From assembly GCF_000717655.1 (NCBI RefSeq), contig NZ_JNZY01000021.1:1-64000 (forward strand): 64,000 bases of DNA, read 5' to 3'. This document shows, in pieces, positions 25,520 through 33,060 of this stretch. Both the position numbers and the translations under genes were made by a program. Each line of letters opens with the position of its first letter. Position 1 is the first letter of the stretch. This DNA comes from Streptomyces katrae. GTDB taxonomy: Bacteria; Actinomycetota; Actinomycetes; Streptomycetales; Streptomycetaceae. The notes below the pieces were generated by a model. The model was not told the DNA's origin, searched no databases, and saw nothing but the letters and a program-made list of their open reading frames with translations.

Positions 25520-25720
25520 TTACGGCGAGGTCGGCCGGCCCTGCTGCTCCGTCGTCCAGCGCTGGAGCAGCAGGACCAAGTCGGCCCACGCCTTGTCGTC
25601 GGTGCCCGCCAGGAGGCGGGCCAGGTCCCACAGCGCGGTCGCCCGCGCCTTGTTCGTGGTGGTCTCCGCCAGGCGCTTGTTCCAGCGCGCCGTCTGACCC
25701 TTGGAAAGGCGACCGGTCAC
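25520..25720 (-). CDS. small helical protein (66 aa) coupled to the 25724 gene
   Basis: GTG 25720 lies 3 nt after the TGA of the preceding gene (TGATAAGTG). The product MTGRLSKGQTARWNKRLAE...WADLVLLLQRW is basic and helical. No family recognised. Spacing indicates translational coupling. Confidence 0.55.
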   Translation of the reverse strand: MTGRLSKGQTARWNKRLAETTTNKARATALWDLARLLAGTDDKAWADLVLLLQRWTTEQQGRPTSP

Positions 25721-25723
25721 TTA

Positions 25724-26239
25724 TCAGGCCCTCTTTTCCAGGAAGTCCAGGAAGGTGTTCTGACCGCCGCCCGTGCCGGTCTTCTGCACGACTCCCTTCC
25801 CGTCGCCGCTCGGCTCATCCAGGGCGCTCGTGAGGCCGTTCAGGTGACCGGCGGTGTTGACCGCGCGGGCGGTGGCCAGGCCCTTCTTCTGGGCCTTCTC
25901 CAGCTCCTTCTTTTCCGCTTTCCTCTCGCGCTTCTCGGGCAGCTCGACGTAGCGCCGCTGGAATTCGGCGTCGAGCTTTCCGGCGTGGTTTACGGCGTCC
26001 CGCAGGTCCTTTTCGAGCTGCGCCAGCGGGCGGGAGGCGAGATAGGCCCGGATTCGGGCCTCGTAGGGCTTGTCCCCGTCGAACTTGATGTTCTCCAGGT
26101 CGGCCCGGTACTCGCCGAGCAGCGCCCTGACCTCGTCGGCCATCTGCCGCAGCCGCTCGCGCTGCTGGGCGGCGTACAGGGCGGTGCCGCCGGGCTTCAT
26201 CAGGTGGTCTGAGGTCCACCGGTTGCTGTTCTCGGGCAT
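25724..26239 (-). CDS. coiled-coil protein of the transfer operon (171 aa)
   Basis: ATG 26239 follows GGAGG at 9 nt. The product is nearly all charged helix (YAAQQRERLRQMADEVRALL, KRERKAEKKELEKAQKKG) with a flexible Gly-rich end, suggesting a coiled-coil scaffold. No catalytic motif. It lies between the DUF2637 gene and a coupled 66-aa gene. Confidence 0.6.
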   Translation of the reverse strand: MPENSNRWTSDHLMKPGGTALYAAQQRERLRQMADEVRALLGEYRADLENIKFDGDKPYEARIRAYLASRPLAQLEKDLRDAVNHAGKLDAEFQRRYVELPEKRERKAEKKELEKAQKKGLATARAVNTAGHLNGLTSALDEPSGDGKGVVQKTGTGGGQNTFLDFLEKRA

Positions 26240-26465
26240 GGCAGAAGACCTCCAGGTCTCGGGGGTGGGGAGGGGGAAGGGTTCGTGGGTCCGTGTCCCC
26301 GAGGCGTGCGTGCGGGGCCGGGGTGGTGCTCGGTTCGGGCGGGCGGTCCGCGCCCCGCGCGGGGCGGGTGCGGACAGCGGGCCTGCCGGCCGTGGCCGTC
26401 ACCGGTCCGCGCTCACGCGTGTGAGCGTGGGCGCGGGCCGGGGGGCGACCATGAGCGGCAGGGAG

Positions 26466-27078
26466 GGTGAGCGCCGGGTGGGCGCTCAGGCGTTGACCGG
26501 GACGCTCGCCCCGGCGCTCACGCTCGCGCTCGCCGGGGCGCTCGGGGTGCCCTCCTCGACCTGCTCGCGCAGGCGCTGGGCGGTCGGGCGGGAGACGGGC
26601 TCGTCGGACAGGCCCGCCTGGGTGAGCGCGTCGCGGATCTCGGTCCACTGCGGGCGGCGCCCAAGCTCGGTGTAGAGGAGCCGGATCCGTTCGTGGCGGC
26701 GCTCGGTGAGCGCACCCTGCTCGCTGCGCGTCCGGACGCTCTCCGCTCGGTGAGCGTCGTCGTCCTCCACGGAGCGCTCACCGGGGTGAGCGCCTACGGT
26801 GAGCGCCGGGCGCTCACGCTCACCCTCCCCGTTGCCGAAGGTGAGCGCGCTCACCTCGGGGTGAGCGTCGCCCGGTGCCGGGTGAGCGTCGGCGCTCATG
26901 TCCGCGCGCTCCACGGTGTGAGCGTCCTCGGGGGTGAGCGTGTCGGCGAGCGCGGCGGGCGCGCTGCCGAGCTTGAGCGCCATCCGCTGCTCCAACGGAG
27001 CCTTCCACCGCCACAGCAGACCGTGCTCCTCACGCAGCCGCGCTCGCAGCCAGGTCTCCTGCTGGAGGCGGGTGAGCG
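26466..27078. repeat. cluster of 14 GGTGAGCG octamers (candidate clt/TRS)
   Basis: Exact GGTGAGCG occurs on the plus strand at 26466, 26621, 26705, 26749, 26785, 26798, 26840, 26860, 26881, 26933 and 27071, and on the minus strand at 26775, 26817 and 26848. All but one lie in the 3' part of the DUF2637 gene; the first lies beyond its stop codon. The copies fall in different codon phases, so the repetition is at DNA level. Short directly repeated octamers are the known form of TraB recognition sequences. Confidence 0.6.
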
Positions 27079-28819
27079 CCTCCTCGTAGGAGTGGATCTC
27101 CCACAGGATCATCCGGCGGCGAAGCCGGGCGGTGGGGATCGGAGCGAGCAGCCAGCGGCTGCGGCGCACCGTCTCCATCCGCACCTTGCCGGTGACCGCG
27201 CCGATCCGCGTCGCGTACACGTGGGAGGCGATCTCCGAGAACACCACCCACAGCAGCGTGAGGGCGGCGTGCCCGATGCGGCCCGAGGCGGAGTCCGAGG
27301 CGTTCCAGTTCAGGTACACCGTCACCGCCGTCAGCACCCGCGGCACCCAGCGGATCCAGCGCAGCTCCATCCCCATCCGGATCAGGATCAGGTTGGCGCC
27401 GGTGAACGCGGGGATCGCGACGTCGATGCCGACTGGCAGCAGCCACGGCCATTCCCAGCCCCACGCGGCGGCCTTGGCCTCCAGGGCGGTGTAGGAGGAG
27501 AGCAGGCCGAGGGTGGACACGGCCGCGGCCGCCAGGACGATCCCGACGACCAGGAGCAGCTCCTGCCCGGACAGCGGCGGGACGCCACCGGCGGGCCGGG
27601 CCTCGTCGCGGACCTTGCGCCGCTTGGCGCGGGATTCGGCCCGGATCTCCCGGCGCCGCGCCCTGCGCACGGTGCGCTGCGTCGCGGCCTCGAGGATCCG
27701 TTCGGCCTCGGCCAGGGCCTGCGTGGCCGCGGCCTGGTCGGTGGTGGCCTTGGCCGCCGCCTCCCGGGCCGTCTTCGCGTCCGTCTCGGCCCGCTCCCGC
27801 AGCCGGGCGACGTCCGTGTCGGTGGCGGCCCGCAGCTCCTCGGCGGCCTTGCGGGCGTCGCCCAGGGCGCGGTCGGCGTCGGCGCGAAGGCCGGCGGCCA
27901 GCTTCTCCGCCCCGGCCCGCACCTGCGCGGCCTGCTCGTCCGCACTCCGGCGAGTCCGCTCCGCGTCGGACCGGGCCTGCTCCAGGACCTGTTCAGCGTC
28001 CTTGGCCGCGCCCGTACGGGTGTCGGCGGCGGTGCGCTCGGCCTCAGCGAGGAGCTCGGCGCCCTTCTCCTTCACCTCGGCGAGAACCCGCTCCGCCGCC
28101 CGGCCGGCCTCCGTACGGGCCTGCTCGGCGTCGGCGGCCGCCGCGTTCTGGGCCTCCTGCGCCCGGCGGCGCGCGTCGGCCAGGACCTCCTCGGCCTTCC
28201 CGGCCGCGGCCGTGGTGAGGGCGTCGGCCTCGCCGCGTGCGGCGGCGAGCAGCTGCTCCGCCGTCGTCTCGGCGTCGGTGCGGACCTGCTGGGCGTCGGC
28301 GGCCGCGGTGGTCGCGGCGTCCTCGTGGAGCCGGTCGGCGGCCTTGGCCGCGTCGGCCAGGAGCTCGTCGGCCTTGCCGGTGGCCTCGGTGGTGAGGGCC
28401 TCGGCCTGCTCCCGGGCGGTGGCGAGCAGCTGCTCCGCCGTGGTCTCGGCGGCCGTGCGGGCCTGGCCGGCGGCCGTGGCGGCGTCGGCCAGGAGGCGGG
28501 ACTTCTCGGCGGTGGCCTCCTCGGTCAGGGTGGCCGCCTCGGTGCGGGCGCCGTCCAGCAGTTCGGCGGCGCGGGCCTCGCCCTCGGCGACGATCCGGGC
28601 GGCGTCGGCGGCGGCCTGGTCGCGGAGGTCGGCGGCGCGGTCGGGGGCGTCGGCCAGGACCGGGTCGGCCTCCTCGTGCACCAGCGGCACGGTGTTCTCG
28701 GCGGCCGGGGCGGCGGCCTGGTCCGGGACGGTGGTCGGCGGCGTCGACGGCCGGGCGGCGGCGGTGCGGGGCTGCCGCTTGGGCTGGCCCCGGCGGCGGG
28801 CGGTGGTCTTGGTGGCCAC
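26486..28819 (-). CDS. DUF2637 membrane protein with a long N-terminal coiled coil
   Basis: GTG 28819 follows AGAGGA at 8 nt, giving 777 residues. Residues about 45-390 are an Ala/Glu/Arg-rich coiled coil with repeats like AETTAEQLLAAAR and KADELLADAAKAADRL. A basic segment leads to the DUF2637 domain (about 415-555; four hydrophobic helices with LPVGIDVAIPAFTGANL). Near the C-terminus, RPQWTEIRDALTQAGLSDEPVSRPTAQRLRE looks like an HTH. DUF2637 proteins occur in transfer regions of actinomycete plasmids. The coiled coil is an unusual addition. The 3' part of the gene carries the octamer cluster. Confidence 0.75.
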   Translation of the reverse strand: MATKTTARRRGQPKRQPRTAAARPSTPPTTVPDQAAAPAAENTVPLVHEEADPVLADAPDRAADLRDQAAADAARIVAEGEARAAELLDGARTEAATLTEEATAEKSRLLADAATAAGQARTAAETTAEQLLATAREQAEALTTEATGKADELLADAAKAADRLHEDAATTAAADAQQVRTDAETTAEQLLAAARGEADALTTAAAGKAEEVLADARRRAQEAQNAAAADAEQARTEAGRAAERVLAEVKEKGAELLAEAERTAADTRTGAAKDAEQVLEQARSDAERTRRSADEQAAQVRAGAEKLAAGLRADADRALGDARKAAEELRAATDTDVARLRERAETDAKTAREAAAKATTDQAAATQALAEAERILEAATQRTVRRARRREIRAESRAKRRKVRDEARPAGGVPPLSGQELLLVVGIVLAAAAVSTLGLLSSYTALEAKAAAWGWEWPWLLPVGIDVAIPAFTGANLILIRMGMELRWIRWVPRVLTAVTVYLNWNASDSASGRIGHAALTLLWVVFSEIASHVYATRIGAVTGKVRMETVRRSRWLLAPIPTARLRRRMILWEIHSYEEALTRLQQETWLRARLREEHGLLWRWKAPLEQRMALKLGSAPAALADTLTPEDAHTVERADMSADAHPAPGDAHPEVSALTFGNGEGERERPALTVGAHPGERSVEDDDAHRAESVRTRSEQGALTERRHERIRLLYTELGRRPQWTEIRDALTQAGLSDEPVSRPTAQRLREQVEEGTPSAPASASVSAGASVPVNA

Positions 28820-28905
28820 GGGGATGTCCTCTCGTACGTTCCGGCGCCTCCGTGAGAAGGGCACCGCGGGGGCAGCGTCGGTCGGTAGGGTCGGGACCAG
28901 GTCCT

Positions 28906-28940
28906 CCGAGCCCCCGGCAGCTTCAATGCCGGGGGCTCGG
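28906..28940 (-). terminator. terminator after the 28970 gene
   Basis: A perfect 14-bp stem (CCGAGCCCCCGGCA, loop GCTTCAA) lies between the 28970 gene and the DUF2637 gene, separating two transcription units. Confidence 0.7.
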
Positions 28941-28969
28941 GGGACCGCTGTGCTGCGGGGGCTGGTGGG

Positions 28970-29350
28970 TCAGTCGCTGGCGGGCAGCTCCGGGCAGCGG
29001 TTGGCCGTCTGGTGCTGCTGGGTGAGCCAGGCCATCGCGGCCGCCGTCATCTCGTCCGCCGCGCCTGCGGTGTTGAGCGGGGCGGTGTCGATGTCGCGCA
29101 TCGCGTCGGCCGGCGGCAGCAGACGCATGTAGTCGCCCTGCGCGTCGTTGATCACGCCGCCCTTGACGGGCAGCAGGGTGTAGCGGATGCCGCCGGAGAC
29201 GTAGGTGTTGACCCGGCTGACCCGGCAGACGAACGTGTGGTTCGGCTCGCCGCGCCAGAACCGCTCCGGGTCTCGGTAGAGCACGAAGTCGTCGCGCTGG
29301 TACGCGACGGCCTTGCCCTTGGTGGTCGCGGGCTCGGAGAAGGCGTGCAT
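28970..29350 (-). CDS. hypothetical protein (126 aa)
   Basis: ATG 29350 follows GGGAG at 5 nt. The N-terminal two thirds look like a small beta-rich fold (DDFVLYRDPERFWRGEPNHTFVCRVSRVNTYVSGGIRYTLL); the C-terminus is helical and Ala-rich. No family recognised. It ends at a strong terminator. Confidence 0.55.
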   Translation of the reverse strand: MHAFSEPATTKGKAVAYQRDDFVLYRDPERFWRGEPNHTFVCRVSRVNTYVSGGIRYTLLPVKGGVINDAQGDYMRLLPPADAMRDIDTAPLNTAGAADEMTAAAMAWLTQQHQTANRCPELPASD

Positions 29351-29452
29351 ACGGGCTCCCTGGATCAGTGGTCCGGACTGTCCGGCTCCCAGTCACCGCC
29401 CGACCCGGCTCGCCGAGGTTCGGCGGGCCGGTGCGGGCGGATCAGGCAGCCG

Positions 29453-29824
29453 TCAGGCCGACCACGCGCTGCTGTTGGCCAGGGACGCCGCCGCGTGGAA
29501 CGCGGCCGCGCTGGTCTTCCCGCTGCGCGCCGTGCCGCCGATGAGCGGGTGGGTGTCCGCGAAGAGGGGGAGCGCGGTGTCCACGGCGCCGGTGGGCCGG
29601 TGCGGGGCGACGATCCGGCCGTCGGGGAGCAGCTCGCCGGTGTCGTCGAAGACCACCAACGCGTTGCAGAGCAGGCTCCAGCCCTGTTCCGGGTGGGCGG
29701 CCACGACCTTCGCGGCCTCCCGGTCCGGGCTGTCGGCCGTCGGGCAGGTCGGGGTGTGCGTGCAGAGCGAGTCCGGCAGCCGGGTGGTGCCGGCGGCCGT
29801 CGCGGTGTCGGTGCTGGTACGCAT
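29453..29824 (-). CDS. DUF5999-family protein with an unusual Walker-A-like tail
   Basis: The N-terminal 75 residues (CTHTPTCPTADSPDREAAKVV, HPEQGWSLLCNALVVFDDTGELLPDGR) match the small DUF5999 family of Streptomyces. The protein then continues about 45 residues, including THPLIGGTARSGKTS, a perfect GxxxxGK[ST] P-loop like that of FtsK-type ATPases, before ending without the rest of an ATPase. ATG 29824 follows AGGAG at 5 nt. Either it is a fused fragment of an ATPase or a chance extension. Confidence 0.7.
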   Translation of the reverse strand: MRTSTDTATAAGTTRLPDSLCTHTPTCPTADSPDREAAKVVAAHPEQGWSLLCNALVVFDDTGELLPDGRIVAPHRPTGAVDTALPLFADTHPLIGGTARSGKTSAAAFHAAASLANSSAWSA

Positions 29825-29980
29825 GGGCTCTCCTGCGGGGATGCGGGCCCGAGACTCTCCCGGGCTGGAGGCGTGCGAAAGGCCGGCTGCCCGTCTGGCG
29901 GGCGTCCGGCCTGGGTGAGCAGCGCGGTGCGGGAGCGGAGTTGGGTTTCCGTCCCGCACCGCGGTCAGTCGTACGGGGCG

Positions 29981-30067
29981 TCAGCCGTGCAGGCGTCGGC
30001 CCAGGTCGTGGTTCTCGTTCGTGCGGCGGAGGTTGTCCTCCAGGCGCTTCTGGTCGGCCTCGCTCAT
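29981..30067 (-). CDS. 28-aa peptide coupled to the WhiB gene
   Basis: The ATG at 30067 overlaps the TGA of the WhiB gene (ATGA). The product MSEADQKRLEDNLRRTNENH is a single charged helix. Its coupling to a regulator gene supports translation. Function unknown. Confidence 0.4.
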   Translation of the reverse strand: MSEADQKRLEDNLRRTNENHDLGRRLHG

Positions 30068-30342
30068 GCCGCCGACCCGGCCTTCGCGTTCCGGGCCCGG
30101 TTGCGGGCGGCGCGGCGCTTCATCGCCCGCCGCTCCTCCTCGGACAGGCCGCCCCAGACGCCCTCGTCCTGGCCGGACTCCAGCGCCCACTGCAGGCACT
30201 GCTCCATGACCGGGCAACGACGGCAGACGGCCTTGGCCTCCTCGATCTGCAGGAGCGCCGGGCCGGTGTTGCCGATGGGGAAGAACAGCTCGGGGTCCTC
30301 TTCGCGGCAGACCGCGTTGTGGCGCCAGTCCATGCCGATCAC
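30064..30342 (-). CDS. WhiB-family iron-sulfur transcription factor
   Basis: The 92-residue protein has four Cys in the WhiB spacing (Cys 12, 40, 43, 49; HNAVC...CRRCPVMEQC) to hold a [4Fe-4S] cluster, then GVWGGLSEEERRAMKRR, the G[VI]WGG turn and basic DNA-binding tail. GTG 30342 overlaps the TGA of a preceding 27-aa ORF (GTGA). ATG 30333 (MDWRHNAVC) is the alternative start. Plasmid-borne WhiB proteins usually act with sigma factors. It may regulate the transfer module. Confidence 0.85.
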   Translation of the reverse strand: MIGMDWRHNAVCREEDPELFFPIGNTGPALLQIEEAKAVCRRCPVMEQCLQWALESGQDEGVWGGLSEEERRAMKRRAARNRARNAKAGSAA

Positions 30343-30422
30343 TTCCCCTGCCGGACGCGGCGCAGGGCCTCGTCCATGTCCGTGTCGGAGTCGCCGTTGT
30401 TCCGTGCGATGCTGTCCTGCAT
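30339..30422 (-). CDS. 27-aa peptide upstream of and coupled to whiB
   Basis: ATG 30422 follows GGAGG at 5 nt. The product is MQDSIARNNGDSDTDMDEAL ending RRVRQGK, and its TGA overlaps the GTG of whiB. The good ribosome site and overlap support expression, possibly as a leader controlling whiB translation. Confidence 0.45.
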   Translation of the reverse strand: MQDSIARNNGDSDTDMDEALRRVRQGK

Positions 30423-30444
30423 CAGGTCCTCCACGTAGGTCCTG

Positions 30445-30480
30445 GACAGCCCCGGGGGGTTCCAAGTCACCGGGGCTGTC
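30445..30480. promoter_or_regulatory. inverted repeat upstream of the whiB micro-operon
   Basis: GACAGCCCCGG and its exact complement (11 bp) flank a 14-nt loop. It could be the terminator of the 30582 gene or a stem in the whiB leader. Confidence 0.4.
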
Positions 30481-30581
30481 GTCGTGTTGGCGGGTCGTAC
30501 GACCGGCCGCGACCAGCGGCCATCCCCGTGGTGCAGTAGGGGGTGGCCGGTGATCGCGGGCGTCCGTCCAGGGCCACCTGG

Positions 30582-30950
30582 TCAGGCGGCGGTGTATTCG
30601 GGGCGGCATCCGGAGCGGACCGTCCTGCGCAGGCGGTCGGCGTAGGGGAGCAGGACGTCGACCAGGCGCTCGCGGACGCGGGCGGTGATGGCCGGGTCGG
30701 CGGCGAGGATGTCGCGGGACGCGTCGACGCGGGCGGTGATCTCGGCGCCGTACGTGAGGGCGAGCTCCTGGCGGTGGTCGGGCGGGACGGTCAGGACCGC
30801 GGCCGCGTACCGGCGCATCTCCCGGGCGGTGCCCGCGGGCTCGTGCATCTCCAGCGGTGTGCCGAAGGCGATGTCGAGGTCGACGTCGAAGTCGGCGGAG
30901 AGCGGGACGTCGAGCGCGTCCAGGAGCGCGAGCGTCTCGGCGTCGAACAC
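30582..30950 (-). CDS. hypothetical protein (122 aa)
   Basis: The frame from GTG 30950 (VFDAETLALLDALDVPLSADF) to 30582 has strong third-position bias. The product is an acidic N-terminus plus helices. Coding-like sequence continues upstream in frame to about 31010 (RHLDLTSHRPSTRE), so the true start is uncertain. No family recognised. Confidence 0.5.
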   Translation of the reverse strand: MFDAETLALLDALDVPLSADFDVDLDIAFGTPLEMHEPAGTAREMRRYAAAVLTVPPDHRQELALTYGAEITARVDASRDILAADPAITARVRERLVDVLLPYADRLRRTVRSGCRPEYTAA

Positions 30951-31041
30951 CTCGCGGGTGCTGGGCCGGTGGGACGTCAGGTCGAGGTGGCGGGCATCAG
31001 GGCCTCCAGGTCGCGGTGCGTCAGGCGGGACGGGAGCAGAA

Positions 31042-31082
31042 GGCCCCGACCTCGTCCCCCGCGCGGAGCGGGAGTCGGGGCC
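31042..31082 (-). terminator. hairpin terminator of the 31106 gene
   Basis: GGCCCCGAC and GTCGGGGCC pair around a partly complementary GC-rich loop, 24 bp beyond the stop codon on the minus strand. Confidence 0.55.
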
Positions 31083-31105
31083 GGGGCCGTGGGCGGTCGT
31101 GCTGG

Positions 31106-31966
31106 TCAGGCGGCGAGCGCTGACCTGTTGCAGCGGGCGGTGTACGCGGCGGCGGTCTCGCCCGGGGCCGGGGCGGGCAGCGCGGCCCTGACCGCAGCCA
31201 CCAGCGCGGTGTGCGCAGGCTGGTCCGCCGGGGTCAGGGGGCGGCGCCAGACCGTGGCCAGGTGCGTGTAGGCGGCGAGGGTGAGGTGCTCCTCAAGGAC
31301 GTCGCTCGCGGAGCGGTCCTGGGTGGCGTCGGCCAGGGCGCGGAGGGTGCCGGTGGCCAGGGCGCTGACGGAGCGGCGGTCCCCAGCGGTCTGGGGGGTC
31401 ATGGCCAGCGGGGCGCCGGCGGGTCCGTCGACAGCCCGACCGCGCGTGGTGGGGATCGCGTCGGCGGGCACCGTGCGGGCGTCGTCGGCCCGGCGGGCGG
31501 CGGGCACCGCACGCTCCCACTGGGCTCGTCGGTCGGCGGGCCGCTGCTGCGGCCGGGCGACCTTGAGGGTCTGGACGGTGGCGCGGCGGTGGCTGGTGAC
31601 GTCGACGGCGAGGCGCTCCTCGCGCGCCCAGTCGCTGTACTGGCGGCGCCAGGTGTCGCCGCTGATGTCCACGTTGACGAGGCGGTTGCTGGAGCGGCAG
31701 CGGATCGCGTCGGCGACGCCGGCCTTGCCGGTGTGGTGCGGGACCGTCTTGAGCAGGTAGGTGCCGCGGTGGGGGGTCACGGCCACCCAGGTACCGCAGT
31801 CCGGGCACACCACCGAGATGCGGCGGGTCTGCGTGGTTTCCACGGTCCGCATGTCGATGTGTCCGGGCGACAGGGTCGAGAGGACGATCGCGTCGAGGGG
31901 GCTGACGCGGGAGGTACGGGTGCGGCCCCGGCGCTTGGCGGCCTTGGGCATGGCGAGCTCGGGCAT
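31106..31966 (-). CDS. hypothetical protein with CxxC zinc knuckle (286 aa)
   Basis: ATG 31966 follows GAGGAG at 5 nt. A basic N-terminus (MPKAAKRRGRTRTSR) leads to a beta-rich domain with VVCPDCGTWVAVTPHRG and later AIRCRSSNR, which may be a zinc ribbon and hint at nucleic-acid binding. The C-terminal half is helical, Ala-rich. It is the first gene of the long minus-strand module. No family recognised. Confidence 0.55.
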   Translation of the reverse strand: MPELAMPKAAKRRGRTRTSRVSPLDAIVLSTLSPGHIDMRTVETTQTRRISVVCPDCGTWVAVTPHRGTYLLKTVPHHTGKAGVADAIRCRSSNRLVNVDISGDTWRRQYSDWAREERLAVDVTSHRRATVQTLKVARPQQRPADRRAQWERAVPAARRADDARTVPADAIPTTRGRAVDGPAGAPLAMTPQTAGDRRSVSALATGTLRALADATQDRSASDVLEEHLTLAAYTHLATVWRRPLTPADQPAHTALVAAVRAALPAPAPGETAAAYTARCNRSALAA

Positions 31967-32222
31967 GGCGACTCCTCGGCAGGAAGAGGGAGGGGGTTCG
32001 CGGGGGCGGATGCTCTCTCCACCCACCAGGTCCACGAGCCATCGGCCCGCGTCCCGGCGGATAGACAGCGCATCAACGCTGAGGTCGTGCAAGCAGTCCT
32101 GCCAGGCCGGGGGGTTTGGTCTTGGCTACCGCCTCCGGCCACCTGCCCGCCTCCGAAGAGACGAGCTGCAGAAACTGCGGTGGTGCTGACTCGGTGCTCC
32201 CGGAGGACCACCGCCTTACATA

Positions 32223-32279
32223 CATCAGGTTGCCTCAGGTACCCTCATGTGTCAAGCGGTATAGTGAGGCAACCAGATG
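32223..32279. promoter_or_regulatory. large inverted-repeat operator and promoter of the GntR gene
   Basis: CATCAGGTTGCCTCA (32223-32237) and TGAGGCAACCAGATG (32265-32279) are inverted repeats matching at 14 of 15 positions, 27 bp apart. A TATAGT hexamer (32260-32265) could be the -10 of the plus-strand promoter. The arrangement suggests an autoregulatory operator for the GntR protein starting at 32302, possibly also acting on the divergent 31966 gene. Confidence 0.6.
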
Positions 32280-32301
32280 AACCTGAAGGAGGCGAAGGCA
32301 C

Positions 32302-33060
32302 ATGTCCGGGCCACCCCGAGCCGACAACCGGCCGCCGTACGCGCGCATCGCGGGCCACTACCGCGACCTGATCAGCTCTGGCGACCTCGCGCCCGGCGAC
32401 CTCCTGCCCAGCATCAAGACGCTGGCCACCGAGTGGAACGTCAGCACCGCTACCGCAGATCGTGCGATGAGGCTGCTGCGCGAGGAGAAACTCGTACAGG
32501 GCATCCCGGGCGTGGGCACAGAAGTGATGGGCCGCCCCATCTCGCTGTCCTCCGGATCGGAGCGTCACGACCGCAGCAGCAAGACCCAGTCCTCCTGGGG
32601 TGTGGGCGAGAAATCCTCCGGCCACACCGCCGGCATAGTCGAAGCTCCTGAGGACGTTGCGCAAGCGCTTGGTATTTCGCCTGGTGACGACGTGATTCGC
32701 CGCAGCCGTGTCTACCGGGACGATCACGGCATCGTCTCCCACTCCACGTCCTGGATCCCCGCCGAGTTCGCTCGGGTGCTGCCGGATCTGGCACGCAGCG
32801 CGCGACTCAAGGGCGGGCTGTCGCTCGACTTGATCGCTCGGGCCACCGGGCGCCAGGTTGATAGGCGGATCGACGAGGAGTCGGCGCGGATCGCCACCGC
32901 GGACGACCTCGAGCTCCTGGAGCTGGAGGCCGGTACCACCGCGGCGATCCTGGTCCTCACCGCCCGCTTCATGGACGACGATGGCGAGGTGCTGGAGTAC
33001 GGCGTGGACCTGGGCGCTCCGGGTCGCACGCGAAGGACGACGTCGGAGGTCGTGCGGTGA
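32302..33060 (+). CDS. GntR-family regulator (HutC/UTRA type)
   Basis: The 252-residue protein has an N-terminal winged helix (about 12-78; YRDLISSGDLAPGDLLPSIKTLATEWNVSTATADRAM) and a C-terminal UTRA ligand-binding domain (about 108-245; DDVIRRSRVYRDD, STSWIPAEF, ATADDLELLEL). ATG 32302 follows AAGGAGG at 9 nt. It overlaps the downstream kinase gene by GTGA. It most likely represses its own operon through the upstream inverted repeat until a small ligand binds. Confidence 0.85.
   Translation: MSGPPRADNRPPYARIAGHYRDLISSGDLAPGDLLPSIKTLATEWNVSTATADRAMRLLREEKLVQGIPGVGTEVMGRPISLSSGSERHDRSSKTQSSWGVGEKSSGHTAGIVEAPEDVAQALGISPGDDVIRRSRVYRDDHGIVSHSTSWIPAEFARVLPDLARSARLKGGLSLDLIARATGRQVDRRIDEESARIATADDLELLELEAGTTAAILVLTARFMDDDGEVLEYGVDLGAPGRTRRTTSEVVR

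Noticed and set aside
26693..28855. 720-codon plus-strand frame opposite the DUF2637 gene
   Set aside because: Gly/Arg-rich antisense translation of the coiled-coil and DUF2637 coding sequence; no start signal.
30955..31045. Minus-strand fragment ending LTHRDLEALMPATST before a TGA
   Set aside because: It looks coding-like but has no usable start codon and lies against a terminator. It is probably a remnant or chance.
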